From Ophioderma brevispina (lineage: Eukaryota > Echinodermata > Ophiuroidea > Amphilepidida > Ophiodermatidae): a DNA stretch of 64,000 bases. Each line of letters begins with the position of its first letter. The first letter of the stretch is position 1. The notes below the pieces were generated by a model, which worked only from the letters and a program-made list of their open reading frames with translations, made no database searches and was not told the DNA's origin. The DNA is taken from NCBI GenBank assembly GCA_023653785.1, contig JAMKCH010057966.1, positions 36,007-100,006 of the forward strand, in the 5' to 3' direction. The translations under genes were made by a program, and so were the position numbers. Positions 1 through 11,419 of this stretch are shown here, piece after piece.

Positions 1-488
1 TAAAGGATGAAAGTTGACTAACACTTGAACGTAAGTGACCAGTGGGGGGGGGGTGCGTGGATTTCTGTTGGGTACCCATGCTCGTACCAGGGGATTCTGA
101 AAAAGTGACCCCTACTTAACGGGACCAATTTGCAGTGAAGTATACTTCATGTGGTTTCAATCGACTATTCAACGGGGTCCTTGCGCCAGCCCGATATCCA
201 TGTGTAGAGGCAGGAAGCGGCATATAGGTTTGCGTATGTCCTTTAAGCACTGAAGAAACACCCGAATGCCGAATTTTCTCGCCGCGAGAAAATCGAATTG
301 GGATGATCCTCGGATGGCCACTTGTGAGGATATGAATAACATTGCAATTATAGGGCGCAGTTGGATTGGTCAAAGCAAAGTGGGTCGTTGTGGTTCCTGC
401 TCATCTCTTTCTTCCATGATCTGAACGAGCAAATGCGTTGGTAAGGTAGATCGTTAATCACGGGTTTTTTTTTTTCGTTTCTTTTTAG
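1..488. other. Intergenic or intronic sequence, no gene recognised
   Basis: No recognisable coding sequence was found on either strand. A G-run lies at about 43-52. The last 30 bases are a T-rich tract ending in AG at 487-488, which reads as the polypyrimidine tract and acceptor of the exon that follows. The 85-residue minus-strand reading frame here resembles nothing I know and is probably chance. Confidence 0.5.
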
Positions 489-680
489 TGAGCTCCTTTC
501 ACAAAGATCAAGGAAGGGCATGGGCAGTCGCTATCTGTGCCAATATAAGCCGCTGTCTATATGAGGGTATCGCGAAGGCCCTTGGGGTCATGTTACCAAC
601 TCTGTCAATTCAATTTGACGAAGATGTTTGGGTGATAGGATTTACCATTTCGCTATTGCCTGTTGTTGGCGGAATTGCTG
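489..680 (+). CDS. Monocarboxylate-transporter-like (SLC16/MFS) first transmembrane exon
   Basis: This internal-type exon encodes about 64 residues covering transmembrane helix 1 and the start of helix 2 of an SLC16-type major-facilitator transporter. These proteins move monocarboxylates or related solutes across the plasma membrane. Seen: a long T-rich tract with AG at 487-488, an open frame (phase as in AGC TCC TTT at 491), and a consensus donor G|GTAAGT at 681. The residues DQGRAW stand where the family has D/E-G-G/S-W-G-W, so two signature positions differ. They are followed by EGIAKALGVMLPTL, very close to the family's helix-1 exit, and by a hydrophobic segment ending VVGGIAG. A start codon need not lie here. 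A second piece of the same family lies near 7.1-7.5 kb on the same strand. No exon for helices 2-5 was found between them. The family assignment is fairly firm; whether the gene is functional is unknown. Confidence 0.68.
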
Positions 681-689
681 GTAAGTATT

Positions 690-2040
690 TGCATTTAGGT
701 TAGTTGACTTTAACAGCATAATAAAAAAGCCTCTTGAAGAGCTGTCTGCAGATGGCTGTATTCGACTGCATGGACCAGATAACATCCTGTACCACTTTCT
801 GTATTGTCTGTCAGTATAAGAGATTAACACCATGGCCGTCTAGAGCCGCTTCCTGTCTTGTCCTGCTTCGACATTTTTATTCGATGAGAAGTGTTTGGAG
901 TTGGAACGACAACAAGCTACTTTACAGTCTATGTAACTAGGGAGAACATGGTGCTGATCAATGTTCCCGAGAACCGTAAGGAGGATGAAAAAGAAGACAC
1001 TAGAACAGTATCTGGTTGTTTTTAATTTCTTGAGCAGTTTATGGGGATTGATGGAAACGATATTGAGATCCAGCGGATTCAGCGTGAGTTTTTGTAGAAG
1101 CCCGGCCAATTGAGGTTAGACTTTCTCGAACAAGCAGTAAATAATGCGTAATCATAAACTGCGTGGCAAACCAACTATTTTGATGACTTTCCATTATAAA
1201 GATACGGGCAGCCAGAAAAACTTTACTTCCCAACTTCCTAACTTAAAAGAAGCAATACAACAAGGTAAGAAGGCGACCTCTAGGAGAACTGAACCACCCA
1301 AGATTGTGAGTTATGACTAGAAGGAGCCAAATTGAACGTTGTTAAGAGGTCTTTTTTCGTCTGGAATATTGTAACAGTGGATCTACGGAAACATGAGTGC
1401 AAATATCAAGTTGCGCATCACCATTGGGAACTATCTTTTAATTATGATGATTACCACTATATCTAGTTCGAATAACATAATTGTAAATTATACAAAGGTA
1501 GACTTACCTGCAGGATGTTCAGAAGTAGGTAAGGTCTTTAAATCTGTATTTTGTCAATCACTTGCCCCTCTGACGGTAAAACAGTAACTTGCAAACCAAG
1601 AAAATCATACATGCATGTTCTAGCAAATTCCTTGTGATAACTGGACCAACCCCTTTTTATAATAGTATTTTGTGTGGTTATGACATAACCATTTTGGTGT
1701 CGCCTGCTAGTCGTGCAGGGGGCACTAACCAGCTAGTCGTTCTGTCTGTCTGTCTGTCTCCCTGTCTGTCCCGATGTTAAAGTTGTATGAAAGTGTTGGC
1801 GCCAGTCTCTACCTATAGTTTCACCGTTAATATACCGTGAGTGGTGGAAGTTTTATGCACTGCAAGCTGACGACACTTCTCGGTGTTTTTTTTTAAATGT
1901 TCCACTTGGGACACAATGCCATTCCGCACTGCAAAATATTTGCACATATTGTCAAATGGTCAATAAATGCAAACTTTGTTGTGCTAAATAACAGCAAATT
2001 GATCAGCTGTTGAGGTATATTTTGGCGCGTTATCAATAAT
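690..2040. other. Intron-like stretch with a TCTG microsatellite
   Basis: The stretch is AT-rich and no coding segment was recognised. A (CTGT)n microsatellite with interruptions lies at about 1740-1772. Short reading frames on both strands show no domain or codon pattern I can support. If the transporter pieces at 489-680 and 7085-7474 belong to one gene, this lies within its introns. Confidence 0.4.
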
Positions 2041-2046
2041 ATGGGT

Positions 2047-2336
2047 GACTATAAAACAAAGACCCAAGACACAAAGACCCAAGACCCCCTCAACTATAAA
2101 ACAAAGACCCCCTCAACTATAAAACAAAGACCCAAGACCCAAGACCCAAGACCCCCTCAACTATAAAACAAAGACCCACCTTACTATAAAACAAAGACCC
2201 CCTCAACTTTAAAACAAAGACCCCTTCAACTATAAAACAAAGACCCACCTAACTATAAAACAAAGACCCCCTCAACTATAGAACAAAGACCCCCTCAACT
2301 ATAAAACAAAGACCCCCTCAACTATAAAACAATGAC
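2047..2336. repeat. Minisatellite, unit about 23 bp (CTATAAAACAAAGACCCCCT)
   Basis: About eleven tandem units of a roughly 23-bp motif, built on AACTATAAAACAAAGACCCC followed by CTC or CACCT. Two units are lengthened by extra copies of CCAAGAC, so the array also has an inner 7-bp expansion. Units are direct and contiguous with no unique spacers, which excludes a CRISPR-like layout. Confidence 0.9.
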
Positions 2337-2404
2337 ACTGTAAACCCTTTATTTCTATTCTATTACCTAAAACAGCTTTATTTATTGCAGAAGTTTCGTT
2401 TAAA

Positions 2405-2423
2405 AGAGAGAGAGAGAGAGAGA
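2405..2423. repeat. (AG)n microsatellite
   Basis: A short pure AG dinucleotide run, about nine units, between the 23-bp minisatellite and the LINE fragment. Confidence 0.85.
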
Positions 2424-2534
2424 TCTGTGTTAAGGGTGCATGAGAGAGGTTGCTGTCTTTGCCCTGTCCTGTTTTGTGTTTTTTCCTCTTTGAATTTTTT
2501 AATATTGGTATGATGTTGTGTATATGATGGGAAT

Positions 2535-2890
2535 CAATAAAAACAGTTTGGTTTGGGTAGGGACGAACGCGTATATACGTGCCTCCGAGAGTCTGGAAGT
2601 AGGACATCTAGATCACGCCTGAACTTGTTGACTTTGCCGACAAAATAATTACAGAAACTATTTGCAAGATCTACAGGTGAATCACAATCTGGAAGATTTT
2701 TTGAATTTACGTTAAGCAATTCATTTATTACTGTTCTATACATGTCCCTAGGATAACAGTCATCAAACCTGCTGGCATAATATTTAGATTTTTGTAAGGC
2801 AATAGTATGCTCAGCTACCAGTTAAGCTTCAATATACTTTTGATAATCAGCATCTGTCTGTGTCTTTCGATAAAGTTTCGTTTTACCATT
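2535..2890 (-). pseudogene. Non-LTR retrotransposon (LINE) fragment, endonuclease-RT linker region
   Basis: Read on the minus strand, the frame runs from about 2890 down. It gives a basic segment (KTKLYRKTQTDADYQKYIEA), an in-frame TAA near 2823, then KSKYYASRF and, downstream, LPDCDSPVDLANSFCNYFVG and KVNKFRRDLD. This order (basic arginine/lysine-rich stretch, aromatic K-Y-Y segment, then LPDxDSPxxLAnxFxxFFxxKI) is typical of the linker between endonuclease and reverse transcriptase in Jockey/CR1-like LINEs. No catalytic reverse-transcriptase block (YxDD) is present, so the copy is truncated and dead. The low-coordinate end (about 2563-2610) shares some 40 bp with 54768-54808, suggesting a second relic there. 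Confidence 0.6.
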
Positions 2891-2899
2891 TAGGTCTAT

Positions 2900-3555
2900 A
2901 CCTAACAGAGTAAATAACTGTTCAAAATGTCATTTTAACTGCTGTGGGTCCCAGCTGCCAGCTAAACGACGTTTTTATGGTCATTTTTAACAGTGCATCA
3001 TAAAAGTTGATGACGACGGTGATAGAAAATTTCAACACTGTGGTAAAACATAGAATTCACACAAAGTGGAAAATTGCTCTTGTGCACATCAATATTTGTG
3101 GCACACAACCCCACAGTGCACTTTTAAAGAAGTGTAATATATGCTCGCTGTATTATTTTACGGGCACATCTACCTCATTTGATCTGCTATGATATAGGAC
3201 TCATGCAATGAATTATAGTGCGCTTGTTCTTGATAAATCAACATTCGTTGGACCCGTATCAAGTAAGCAATTCTATATAGTACACTTTTAAAGAACTCAT
3301 ACCAAATAGACTACTCCACATCCAGCTAAAATACAACACTCATGGACTACCCTGCAGGCAGCTTTAAATGGACTCATTCAAAATGGACTGCACTACAGTT
3401 CTACAGTGGTGTATAATCATGGGTTGCTCTATGTACATATGACAGGGTTTTTTTTTGTTATCTTCTTTAACAAAGTTTAATCGGATGTTTAGTAATGTTG
3501 TAAGTAGAATGCATCTCCACTCTGCCAGTTCCTCGACAATGTACGATTATGAACA
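2900..3555. other. AT-rich sequence, nothing recognised
   Basis: No coding, RNA or strong repeat signal was seen. The only long frame (3007-3192, plus) has no recognisable content. Confidence 0.4.
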
Positions 3556-3559
3556 AGGA

Positions 3560-4012
3560 TACTATAGTGCATTTATCTTTCTCGAGTCAGTGACATCACT
3601 GTGATTCAATGCCCAAAGCATTAAACCGCAAGCGTTTAATGAAAGCATTGGCGTTTAACGTGTGGCAGGAGATATGGTCATCTGGACTCATACTTCACCT
3701 TCAACGGTGAAGAAAATACATAGCCTCAGTTGACTCTTCAGGCCACATTAGTTTCACGCTTTATTTTGTTGTTGTCTGTGGAGCCCGGACTTTTTACACC
3801 GATGTAAATCCGGGCTCCGTGTACAACAATGGATAATGCGTGAAGAGTCAACTGAATCAAGTCCCCTATTCTTTACCGTTGTATGTGGACTATGAGTCTG
3901 GCGGACTATAAAAACTTCTACACCGGCATTTAGATGTGCGAGTAAAATACCTGCCTGTATGACCGTGTTGATATCACTGACTCGTGGAAGCTAAATGCAC
4001 CATAGCATTCAG
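3560..4012. mobile_element. Foldback element centred on a GAGCCCGGAC palindrome
   Basis: The two halves are imperfect reverse complements. The left starts around TATAGTGCATTTAT and contains CTCGAGTCAGTGACATCACTG; the right contains ATATCACTGACTCGTGG and ends TAAATGCACCATAG. The centre is a hairpin with GAGCCCGGA and TCCGGGCTC separated by about 18 bases (about 3781-3817). Part of the left arm (TTAGTTTCACGCTTT) recurs near 16808 and 41490, so this is one member of a dispersed family. No coding capacity; a MITE or foldback transposon relic is the simplest reading. Confidence 0.7.
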
Positions 4013-4084
4013 GTCTAGCATAAATGCCCTATGAATAACTTACATTGAAAAAAGTTATACCAAAAAATGACTTTTACAGTGTCA

Positions 4085-4480
4085 TAATGGCAGCCATTTT
4101 GAAATACAATTATACAATATGGATTGGAAGAATTACTATTTACTCTGAACAAATCCAAAACATCTTTATATACACCTTGACTAGTCAAATGGAGACTGCC
4201 ACCAAAATTAAATTTGTATGAAACTCACCACTGAATTTATTGCTGAAAATGAAAAATAAACATGGTAATTGGCAGCCATTTTGAAAAACAAAATGGCTGC
4301 CAGTCTTAATGTTCAATTTCTAATCTAGCTTTATCCTTGTCAGATTAGTGGGTGTTTAACATACGAGTTTCGGCACCAAAACTAGCTTCCTAGCACATTC
4401 ACAACTCGAGTTATGATTCGAAAATATACCAAAATGGCAGCCATTTTGAAAATCAAGATGGCTGCTATCTGTCACCCCTG
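4085..4480. repeat. Dispersed or tandem repeat with TGGCAGCCATTTTGAAA motif
   Basis: The palindrome-like word GGCAGCCATTTTGAAA occurs at about 4089, 4271 and 4435. The last two are followed by ACAAAATGGCTGCC-like and ATCAAGATGGCTGC-like inverted partners, each able to form a short hairpin. Spacing is about 165-180 bp, similar to the array at 59.4-61.9 kb, which carries the related word GGCCGCCAAAATTCC. Confidence 0.6.
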
Positions 4481-4541
4481 GGAATTCTCCATCAAAATTG
4501 TTCTTGTTCTCTGGGACATACTTAAGGTGTCTAAAAAGGTG

Positions 4542-5905
4542 TGATGCTTTAAAGGGATTTATTGGTATGAATCTATCGGCGCATACATAATGAAATATCC
4601 CTAAATATGACGTACCAGATGGTTTTCATGGTCATTGAAGTATTCCTTGCGAAGAAAACACCATTTTCATGCTCAACTTTCGAAGCAGTAGACGATTTAA
4701 CGAGGCCGCCATGTTTATTATTTACGCTATCGTTTTGCCACAAGCCGTGTTTAGTCTTTCACACCAATTGGAAGATCGGTGGTTAGTCAATTTCTGGCCT
4801 GTATGAAAGACTATCGCGTTTACTTTTAAAATTGAAATTAAAAACACAGCTTTAATTTAACGTTTTCCTTTAAAATATATAAATTCATCAAAAATGGCAT
4901 ACATTTGTGCCTAATTTTTATTAAATGAGCCTGGGATTGTTGAGAAATATAGTTTTTAAAATAAAATTAGGAAACTCTTCATCATACAAAGAAGCGCTAC
5001 TCGGTACGTTGAAAAGTACGTAGATTGCTGAACCGCGCATTAGTGGGTTTCGAACACTGATCTCTATACAATGGATTGGAAACCTGGGCTTCGTAATTGA
5101 GGCACTGACGGCCATATTGGTCATCCAAAAAGAGCCCATGCAGGTGGTTAAGAGCCGGTCATTTATACAAAATTTGTTCCCATTGAAATGTGGATAAGCG
5201 ACATAACAGACTACAGAATCAAACCAATGCAGTGAGCTCATTGTATTTGCGCGTATGGGATGGCATGTCTCTAAAACGTGCACCCGGGATACAACTTCTG
5301 TTAAACAGGTGTCTCTGGAATGCTATTGTGTTCGGTAGACCAAGATGTCCACCCGTTGCTCCATTCATCTAATATACAATTACTGTTGTGTAGCCAATCC
5401 ATTGTATAGAGATCAGTGGTTACAGTGCGACTGCGATAAAACTATAAATATTACTCGACCCCTTTTAAAATGTCCACGTTTTCATGGATTGTTAGTGTTT
5501 AGGCCAACTAAAACCTTTGTTAATCACAAAATGATATCTAAAACACCCCCTCTTTACATTTTTCTCAAATCACTGAGGTTTCAAAAAGTGTAGTTTTTTG
5601 CAATAAAAATTTCTAAACGAACTTCGCTCCTATCCTTTGTGTGCTCAACGAAGTTCACAAGGATGAGGCTTGTGGCAAACTTGCTGAAATCACGTGGCTT
5701 CTGTTTCGGTATTGCATGTGGCGTTGTAAATTTACCATCATGGGAATAACAGGTAGCTTCCATCGTGCTGTACAGTTGTGTACATTTGTCGGAATAAATC
5801 TCAAGGAATATTCCAATGGCCATGAAAACGATCTGGTACGTTTTATTTAGGGATATTTCATTAATATATGTGCCGATAGATCATACCAATAAATCACTTT
5901 AATCA
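4542..5905. mobile_element. TTAA-flanked foldback element, about 1.36 kb
   Basis: A near-whole-length palindrome. The left tip TTAAAGGGATTTATTGGTA is mirrored by CCAATAAATCACTTTAA at the right end. The following 100 bases of each arm (CTATCGGCGCATA..., ATGGTTTTCATGGTCATTG) match in reverse complement, and matching persists near the centre (GATCTCTATACAATGGATTGG at about 5059 against its complement near 5398). TTAA at both extremities could be a piggyBac-type target duplication. The frames inside the element (for example 4921-5283 minus) are by-products of the palindrome and match no transposase I know. Confidence 0.7.
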
Positions 5906-5909
5906 TGGA

Positions 5910-7080
5910 ATCCACAGGGGACTTATATCAAACACAGTCCCCCTAACTAAAACAGTTCACGCTTTGAACAGAAACAGGAGTCAAGTCACGAGGTTAAAGT
6001 GAGATGACGACATCACACGGGCAAAACGAGACTTTGTCAAAGAGCCCCCATGCGTAAAAGGTGCATAACCTAAATAATGATTGCTTGAGTCACGGAAGGT
6101 TTCTTTTTACATAAATTTTCAGGAGGACAAAAGGGTTAATGCCAAACATGTGCCTTTAGTCTAGAGGTGCAATATAAGTGTATTGATTAGGGTCGTCGAG
6201 GGTCGGCCCGAGACCAGGGTAGCTAAAACAAAATTGGGGGCCTGGTTTTAGATGTGCGTGAAAAAATGCTATCAATACAGGGAGATATGGGGACTAAAAT
6301 TAACATGACTTTCGTGTTAAATAGTTTCGATTTGTATTATACCGAAAACCTTGAGAGGGACGGATATGCCGTCTGGGTCTTTTCAATCGCTAATTTATGG
6401 CTACACATTTATTTGTTTCTGTTTGTTTAGTTTTTTAAAATAGGTACGTTGGCAAATGTTTTTTCGCCCTAACTGGATCATCATGATATGTGGCGTTTAG
6501 TTTGTCTTGGAATGGTCTTCTCTACACTGGCACAAAGTGGACGATCTTTGCATTGTTTATCATACAGAGGTGATGTAATGAGTATTTTTTAATTAGGGAG
6601 ATCTGAACCATTTTGGATCTATTCCCTCACAGGGAGAATACCATAGAGTCGTATTATAATCTTAATAAAATAATCAACAACAACAACAAATCTGGAAAAA
6701 AACTTGCTGAGGCACTTAATCAAGTAAAACATCAGGCTGCTTAAGCGTGATAATGCTTGAGCTTTTCCCACATGAATTAACATTATTTTAATTTGCGTGT
6801 TTACTTAGATGGCTATCAATCGCTTACCTTTAGTAAGCTTTCCCCGCGTAATTCTGTGTGTCTGTCTATTGAGTCGGTCCTTTTTCTTTTTTAAATTAGT
6901 ATTACCGAAATTTAATTTTTATTACTGTACTTAAAGTACTATATATCTATCATTTGTTTTTGAAATACTAGGTATTCAGCTGAGGGTGGTTTGTTCGTTG
7001 TGGTGAGTTCTTGGAGATCTTTTGAAAGCCTTAGCAGTGTTCTGCATTGCTTATAGGAACAAGGCAGAAGGACTAATCAA
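5910..7080. other. AT-rich intron-like sequence, nothing recognised
   Basis: No exon with transporter-like content was found here, although helices 2-5 of the SLC16 fold would be expected if the flanking pieces form one gene. No clear repeat structure was noted. Confidence 0.35.
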
Positions 7081-7084
7081 TTTG

Positions 7085-7474
7085 CTCCACCTACCAGTTT
7101 TTTAGCACCTATGTGGAGGGTTGCTAATGCTACTTATTGGGGCATCTCTTTGAATGATGTTGTGGGGGGCTATATTAGCCTCAACCGAACCAAAAGAAAA
7201 TCCGGAGGCTATGTTGAATGGACTCCGGTCATTTTTTGAAAGACACAAACAGCGACGAAGGACAAAAACTGAGCATTGGGGAATGATCTATGAAAATCTG
7301 CGAATTCTTATCTTTTTCCAGAACCACTTTTTTGCTTGTTTAACCGCAGTATTTGCTATCAGTTACAGTTGGACTGGTTGGGTTGGGTCGCATATTTTGT
7401 ACCATAGGCAGAGACAAACGTCTTTCACCATATTAGGCGACCGTCCTAGGACTGCGGCGGTGTTGGAATTTTTG
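7085..7474 (+). pseudogene. SLC16-like transporter fragment, helices 5/6 to 7, with in-frame stops
   Basis: In one frame the stretch reads HLPVF, stop (TAG 7103-7105), then HLCGGLLMLLIGASL, stop (TGA 7151-7153), then MMLWGAILASTEPKE. Next comes a basic loop (about 7200-7290, FERHKQRRRTK) and a hydrophobic helix ending ISYSWTGWVGSHILYH. This order fits helix 5/6 (family pattern GWRGALLxxGAxxLN), the 'GAL' exit of helix 6, the long charged 6-7 loop, and helix 7 with its Y-W-G-W-x-x-x-L-x-x-H pattern. Two stops sit where conserved residues are expected. Either this is a decayed copy or the assembly is wrong. It lies on the same strand as the 489-680 exon and may belong to the same locus. Exon borders could not be placed with confidence. 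Confidence 0.45.
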
Positions 7475-7479
7475 TAGAA

Positions 7480-8685
7480 CTATAGGTATACGCTTAAGTG
7501 AGGACACATTGAACCGAAATACATCGTGTTTCTGCATGGTCATTTGGTTGTTCATTAGCGCTTTACCCTATGTTTGATTCTCTTCTGTTTATATAATAAT
7601 AAGTATATATGGATCAGCAAGTAAAGTGTCGTTCTTCTGCTACTTGCAAAAAGATAGCCACAGGGAATTTGACTCAAGCTATTAATGGCATCAGTGGCAT
7701 TTGTGTCGGAAGCGGTAGGGGGGCATCTTTACAGGTTAGGTTCCGATAAGCAATAATTTTCTGAATAAAAAGATTTGAAACAATCTTGTGCATTGTTGTA
7801 AAGGGGGTTTTTGTGAATATACCTCCTCATCTGCTTTTCTTCCTCGTATATTTTGCGTCCGTATGGAAATCGGATATGAGAGGCCGCCACTGGCCGAGCT
7901 GTCTAGCATTTTTTTGTGTAAGCCTATAAAGTCCTATTTGTGATACTGACCTGTGGTTTTTAAAAGTAGAAATTTCTATCGGTGGCATAACATCACAAAC
8001 ATTGTTGTGAACCAATGTTAGAAATACGTCTTTCACATATAGACAATTTAATTCCTTATAACCGAAAATGTCTCCGACCATAATCCTCTCGAATTTCACT
8101 TTAGTTTGGTAACCATTTCTTGTGTTGTTTTTGTAATTTTTTTGTTTCTTATTTTTTTCATTATTATTTTTCTTAATAAATTTCAATATCTATATATCTA
8201 TTTATATGATTACAAAATAAATATATCTTAATAACTTAAAAATAATACAATAAAAAAACGAGGAAGAAAAAGCAGATGAGGAGAAAGTCTTAAAAAAAAA
8301 TTGAAGGGGCGTATTCCGCTCGTCTTTGGGAACCCCTGATTTACCCGGAAAGTAGTTATCGATTTTGATATCAGATGCAAGGCCGTATTTTTCTCATTGT
8401 CGTCCTGCAATGTGAGCCTCAATCAATTATCCCCAAAATATTAACACAAAAACCCTTTTAGGGTAACCATCAATATTAGACAGTATTGAATAGAGCTGTG
8501 CAACATGCATTGGTTGCGTCTACCATCAAACCGCACGTTGTTTCCCACGGTACTTGATGGGGTGTATGAGAAAGTGCCAGGCTCAATATCAAGGAGAGAA
8601 ACACAAACACATAAATCAAAAGAAGCAACTTTAACATATGTGCAAAATATATATGTATAACTTGCGATGACAGTTCATGTATTCA
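7480..8685. other. AT-rich stretch with a 24-bp inverted pair
   Basis: Most of this is low-complexity A/T sequence. CTCCTCATCTGCTTTTCTTC (start about 7823, running on to CTCG) recurs as its reverse complement at about 8259-8283 with one extra A, enclosing some 410 bp. No coding content was recognised in between. Confidence 0.5.
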
Positions 8686-9345
8686 TCAGTCTGTGATGAG
8701 ATCTTGGTCAATCTCTTCAGACACCCGACCTGGCTCGCAGTGCTTGAGATTAAGTTCCCCGGAGCGTAGTTAGCTTTCTAACCTCTGCGTGCCACCCGTT
8801 AAAACATTGAAGAGTAGGGGTGTTGGCGGGTGTTTGATTCTGGTAGTTAAACCATATGATTGCAGAATGATACACGAGGGGGAACAAGTAAATAGTAGTT
8901 AAAATTTTCAAAAAAACTACTTTGAAACTACGATCGTTAAGTGGTGATATTTGATTGCACGAGCTGAGAGCCAAACAAGAAACCACATGGTTCAGTTCAG
9001 TGCACATCACATGAAGCTGTAGAGATCCCAAGTACTGTAGAATTAAAAAAATAAATTCCTACGTCAGTGTCAGTGTTGGATTTTCATCTCTAAAATGGCG
9101 GGGCTCCCAATAGGGAGTACAATCCCTGAATGCTTCCCGGCATTGTCAATAAGTCTGTGATGAGCTCTTGATCAAGTTCCATACCCTACGCGTGCTTGAG
9201 TTAGGTTTCCCGGTTGAAGGACGTGGTGGGCTAAATTGGTCCTTCAGATTGCTTTCAATAAGTATGTGAATGAGATCTTGGATCATTCTCTTCCCGACTA
9301 GCTTAGGAGTGCTTGCGTAGCTCTTCCACTCGATTAGGAGGGCGT
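8686..9345. repeat. Diverged repeat unit, three copies (AGTCTGTGATGAGATCTTGG)
   Basis: Three related segments begin at about 8686, 9146 and 9256. Each carries AAGT/CAGT-CTGTGATGAG(A)-CTCTTG, then a CCCGAC/TACGCG block, then AGTGCTTGAG or a variant. The first two end with AAGTTCCCCGG or AGGTTTCCCGG. The copies are in direct orientation and unequal in spacing. Confidence 0.6.
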
Positions 9346-9429
9346 GAGTAGCTACTCTGCGTGAAGAAGATCGCACAAATTTCAGTGTGTTCAGTCTGGA
9401 GAACGTGCTGGCCACTCAGCGCTGAAAGC

Positions 9430-9984
9430 CCTCCTCTTCAAAGAAGTAGATGACTATTCAGTTTATTACTGCTCATGCGGGGACGGGCATAATCTTTATT
9501 AGACATAAATATATATCACGGGGCACAGCGTAAGCAAACTATGGGTCGCAGAAGTTATACGATATGTGTAACAGAGATTATGTATAGGTTACAGGAGTTC
9601 CAGTGTCTAGCCTCCAGTCCACATGATCTTGGGAAAGTTTTGGCTGGGACTAATATACTAAGCTAGGTATATTCATCCAGGGTTTAGGCGGGCTTACATG
9701 TGTGCATGTTCAGGTTATACATTGGGATTCTTGCGTGAAGATCCGTTCCTATGGAGACGATTTCGGATGAACGGGACTGGTCACAAAGCTTCTGACACCG
9801 GTCGAATGTGGAAATCCCAGCGTCATTACATGAATCTCTGGTCTTACGAGCGTCCAGGGCTTGAGGGCTCTGATGTAGCGAGCCATTGTGACGACGAGAG
9901 CCCAAGTATCCTCAGTCGACTCCCAATATACGAATCGCTCACCTCACAGCGAGGCGGAGATGAAAATACACTGTAAAATCATGT
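9430..9984. other. Mixed-composition stretch, nothing recognised
   Basis: Slightly richer in GC than its surroundings. Overlapping frames on both strands (9684-9905 minus, 9698-9976 plus) have no recognisable domain. Confidence 0.35.
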
Positions 9985-11412
9985 ATAGACGTAAAAACAA
10001 TTAGTCATTTCAATGGTATAAGAAGCCTAATCTTTGGTTAGTCATTCCAAGGGTAAGATTAGTCCAGCCTATGATAAAATATAATAAAAATGACTAATCA
10101 AAAAACGAATGGTATAAGAAGCCTAATTATCCTGAAGATTAGTCTTTACAAAATACAATTAGTCCTGCTCGAAAAAAAAAAAAAAAATTAATTAGGTCAT
10201 TCTGAAAAAATAATTAGTCAAATAATTACGTCATGTACTTGTTTTATTAGTCTGAAATGACCAGATTTTATAATCACATTTACTTCTCAAATACAGAAAA
10301 TTCTAAACAAAGGAACACTTTGCCATTCATTTTACAGGAAATTTATCTTCCTCAAGGCTATATAGTTCTTCCAGGCATGTCCCATTGACCAACTATCACA
10401 CAGGGATGAACTTGGACTGTTACCTTTAAGTTTTTAAATACCTTTTTTGTATTGACAATGTAGCAAAACACAATACAAGTTTTAGTGAGATAAGAGCATT
10501 TTTGTTTCCATTTATTTCTCCTAAAAGAATTTACGAGTGATATTTACGTGTGATTCTTGCCAAAAATTCACGACACCATTGACCCTGGATTATGCGCTGT
10601 GTCCCTGTAGTATTCTCAGAATTTATCAGTACCTAATACAATAGATGTCTGTGCAACAGCTGCAACTGCAAACTCGGACTAGCATGACTAGAGTAAGCCA
10701 TAAAGCTTATAAGGGGAAGAATACAGGATTGTGCCACCACCTATTGATTCGGCCAGCCTAACGGGGATATAAAATGCATGGTGGAAGGAGGCATGTTTGG
10801 TTGGCAGAATACTGAATTCGTGCCCCAGATTCAAGCCAGGTATGTTCGAATCAAACGTTTACTGCAATGAATTCCAAGATAGGGGGGGCCTACATAAATC
10901 AGAGACTTGACCTTACACAATGTTTAGAAAATGGACAGCCAACATTGACTCATATCCTAGTTATGTGTTCTCACGCAGACGACTCGTTCAAGTTCAAGTT
11001 CGAGCGGTCAATATAAAATTGGGAAACCCGTCACCCCAAATTAGTCAAAGCCTGTCGGCCCAAATTAGTCAAGTTCAAAACATCGAGTTCATGGATTAGT
11101 CCCTTTATCCAATTATATAGTCCTTCAATCGTCATTTTGTGTCAGTTGGTCATTGCGAAGTTAACGCACAGGCGGGCCGCATTAGTAAATATGCAACGTT
11201 CCAAGTAGTCTTCTACCGTAAATAGTCTTTGCAAAATTGTGATTAGTCTTTGCGAATGGTTAATTAGTCTTCATTTCAAGATGATTGTCTATACTTTCTG
11301 AAAATTAGATCTTCTCTGGACTAAAATAGCTCATTAATACTACAGAATATTTTTTTTTTTTTGAGGAAGATGACTAATGTTTTTACGAGAATGACCAACT
11401 AATTGTAACTGT
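9985..11412. mobile_element. Candidate element with TTAGTC subterminal repeats at both ends
   Basis: The left end (about 9985-10260) and the right end (about 11035-11412) are each crowded with the hexamer TTAGTC or its complement GACTAA. The middle (10270-11030) has almost none. The outer tips match in reverse complement: GTAAAAACAATTAGTCATTT on the left against CGTAAAAACATTAGTCATCT read from the right. This arrangement of short subterminal motifs inside inverted ends resembles hAT- or MULE-type non-autonomous elements. No transposase was found inside. Confidence 0.55.
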
Positions 11413-11419
11413 GTAGGTT

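Noticed and set aside
2047..2336. CRISPR-like array
   Set aside because: Units are contiguous with no unique spacers, and the setting is eukaryotic; likewise for 42749-42965 and 49812-50395.
4921..5283. 120-codon minus-strand frame
   Set aside because: Lies inside a palindrome and encodes nothing recognisable.
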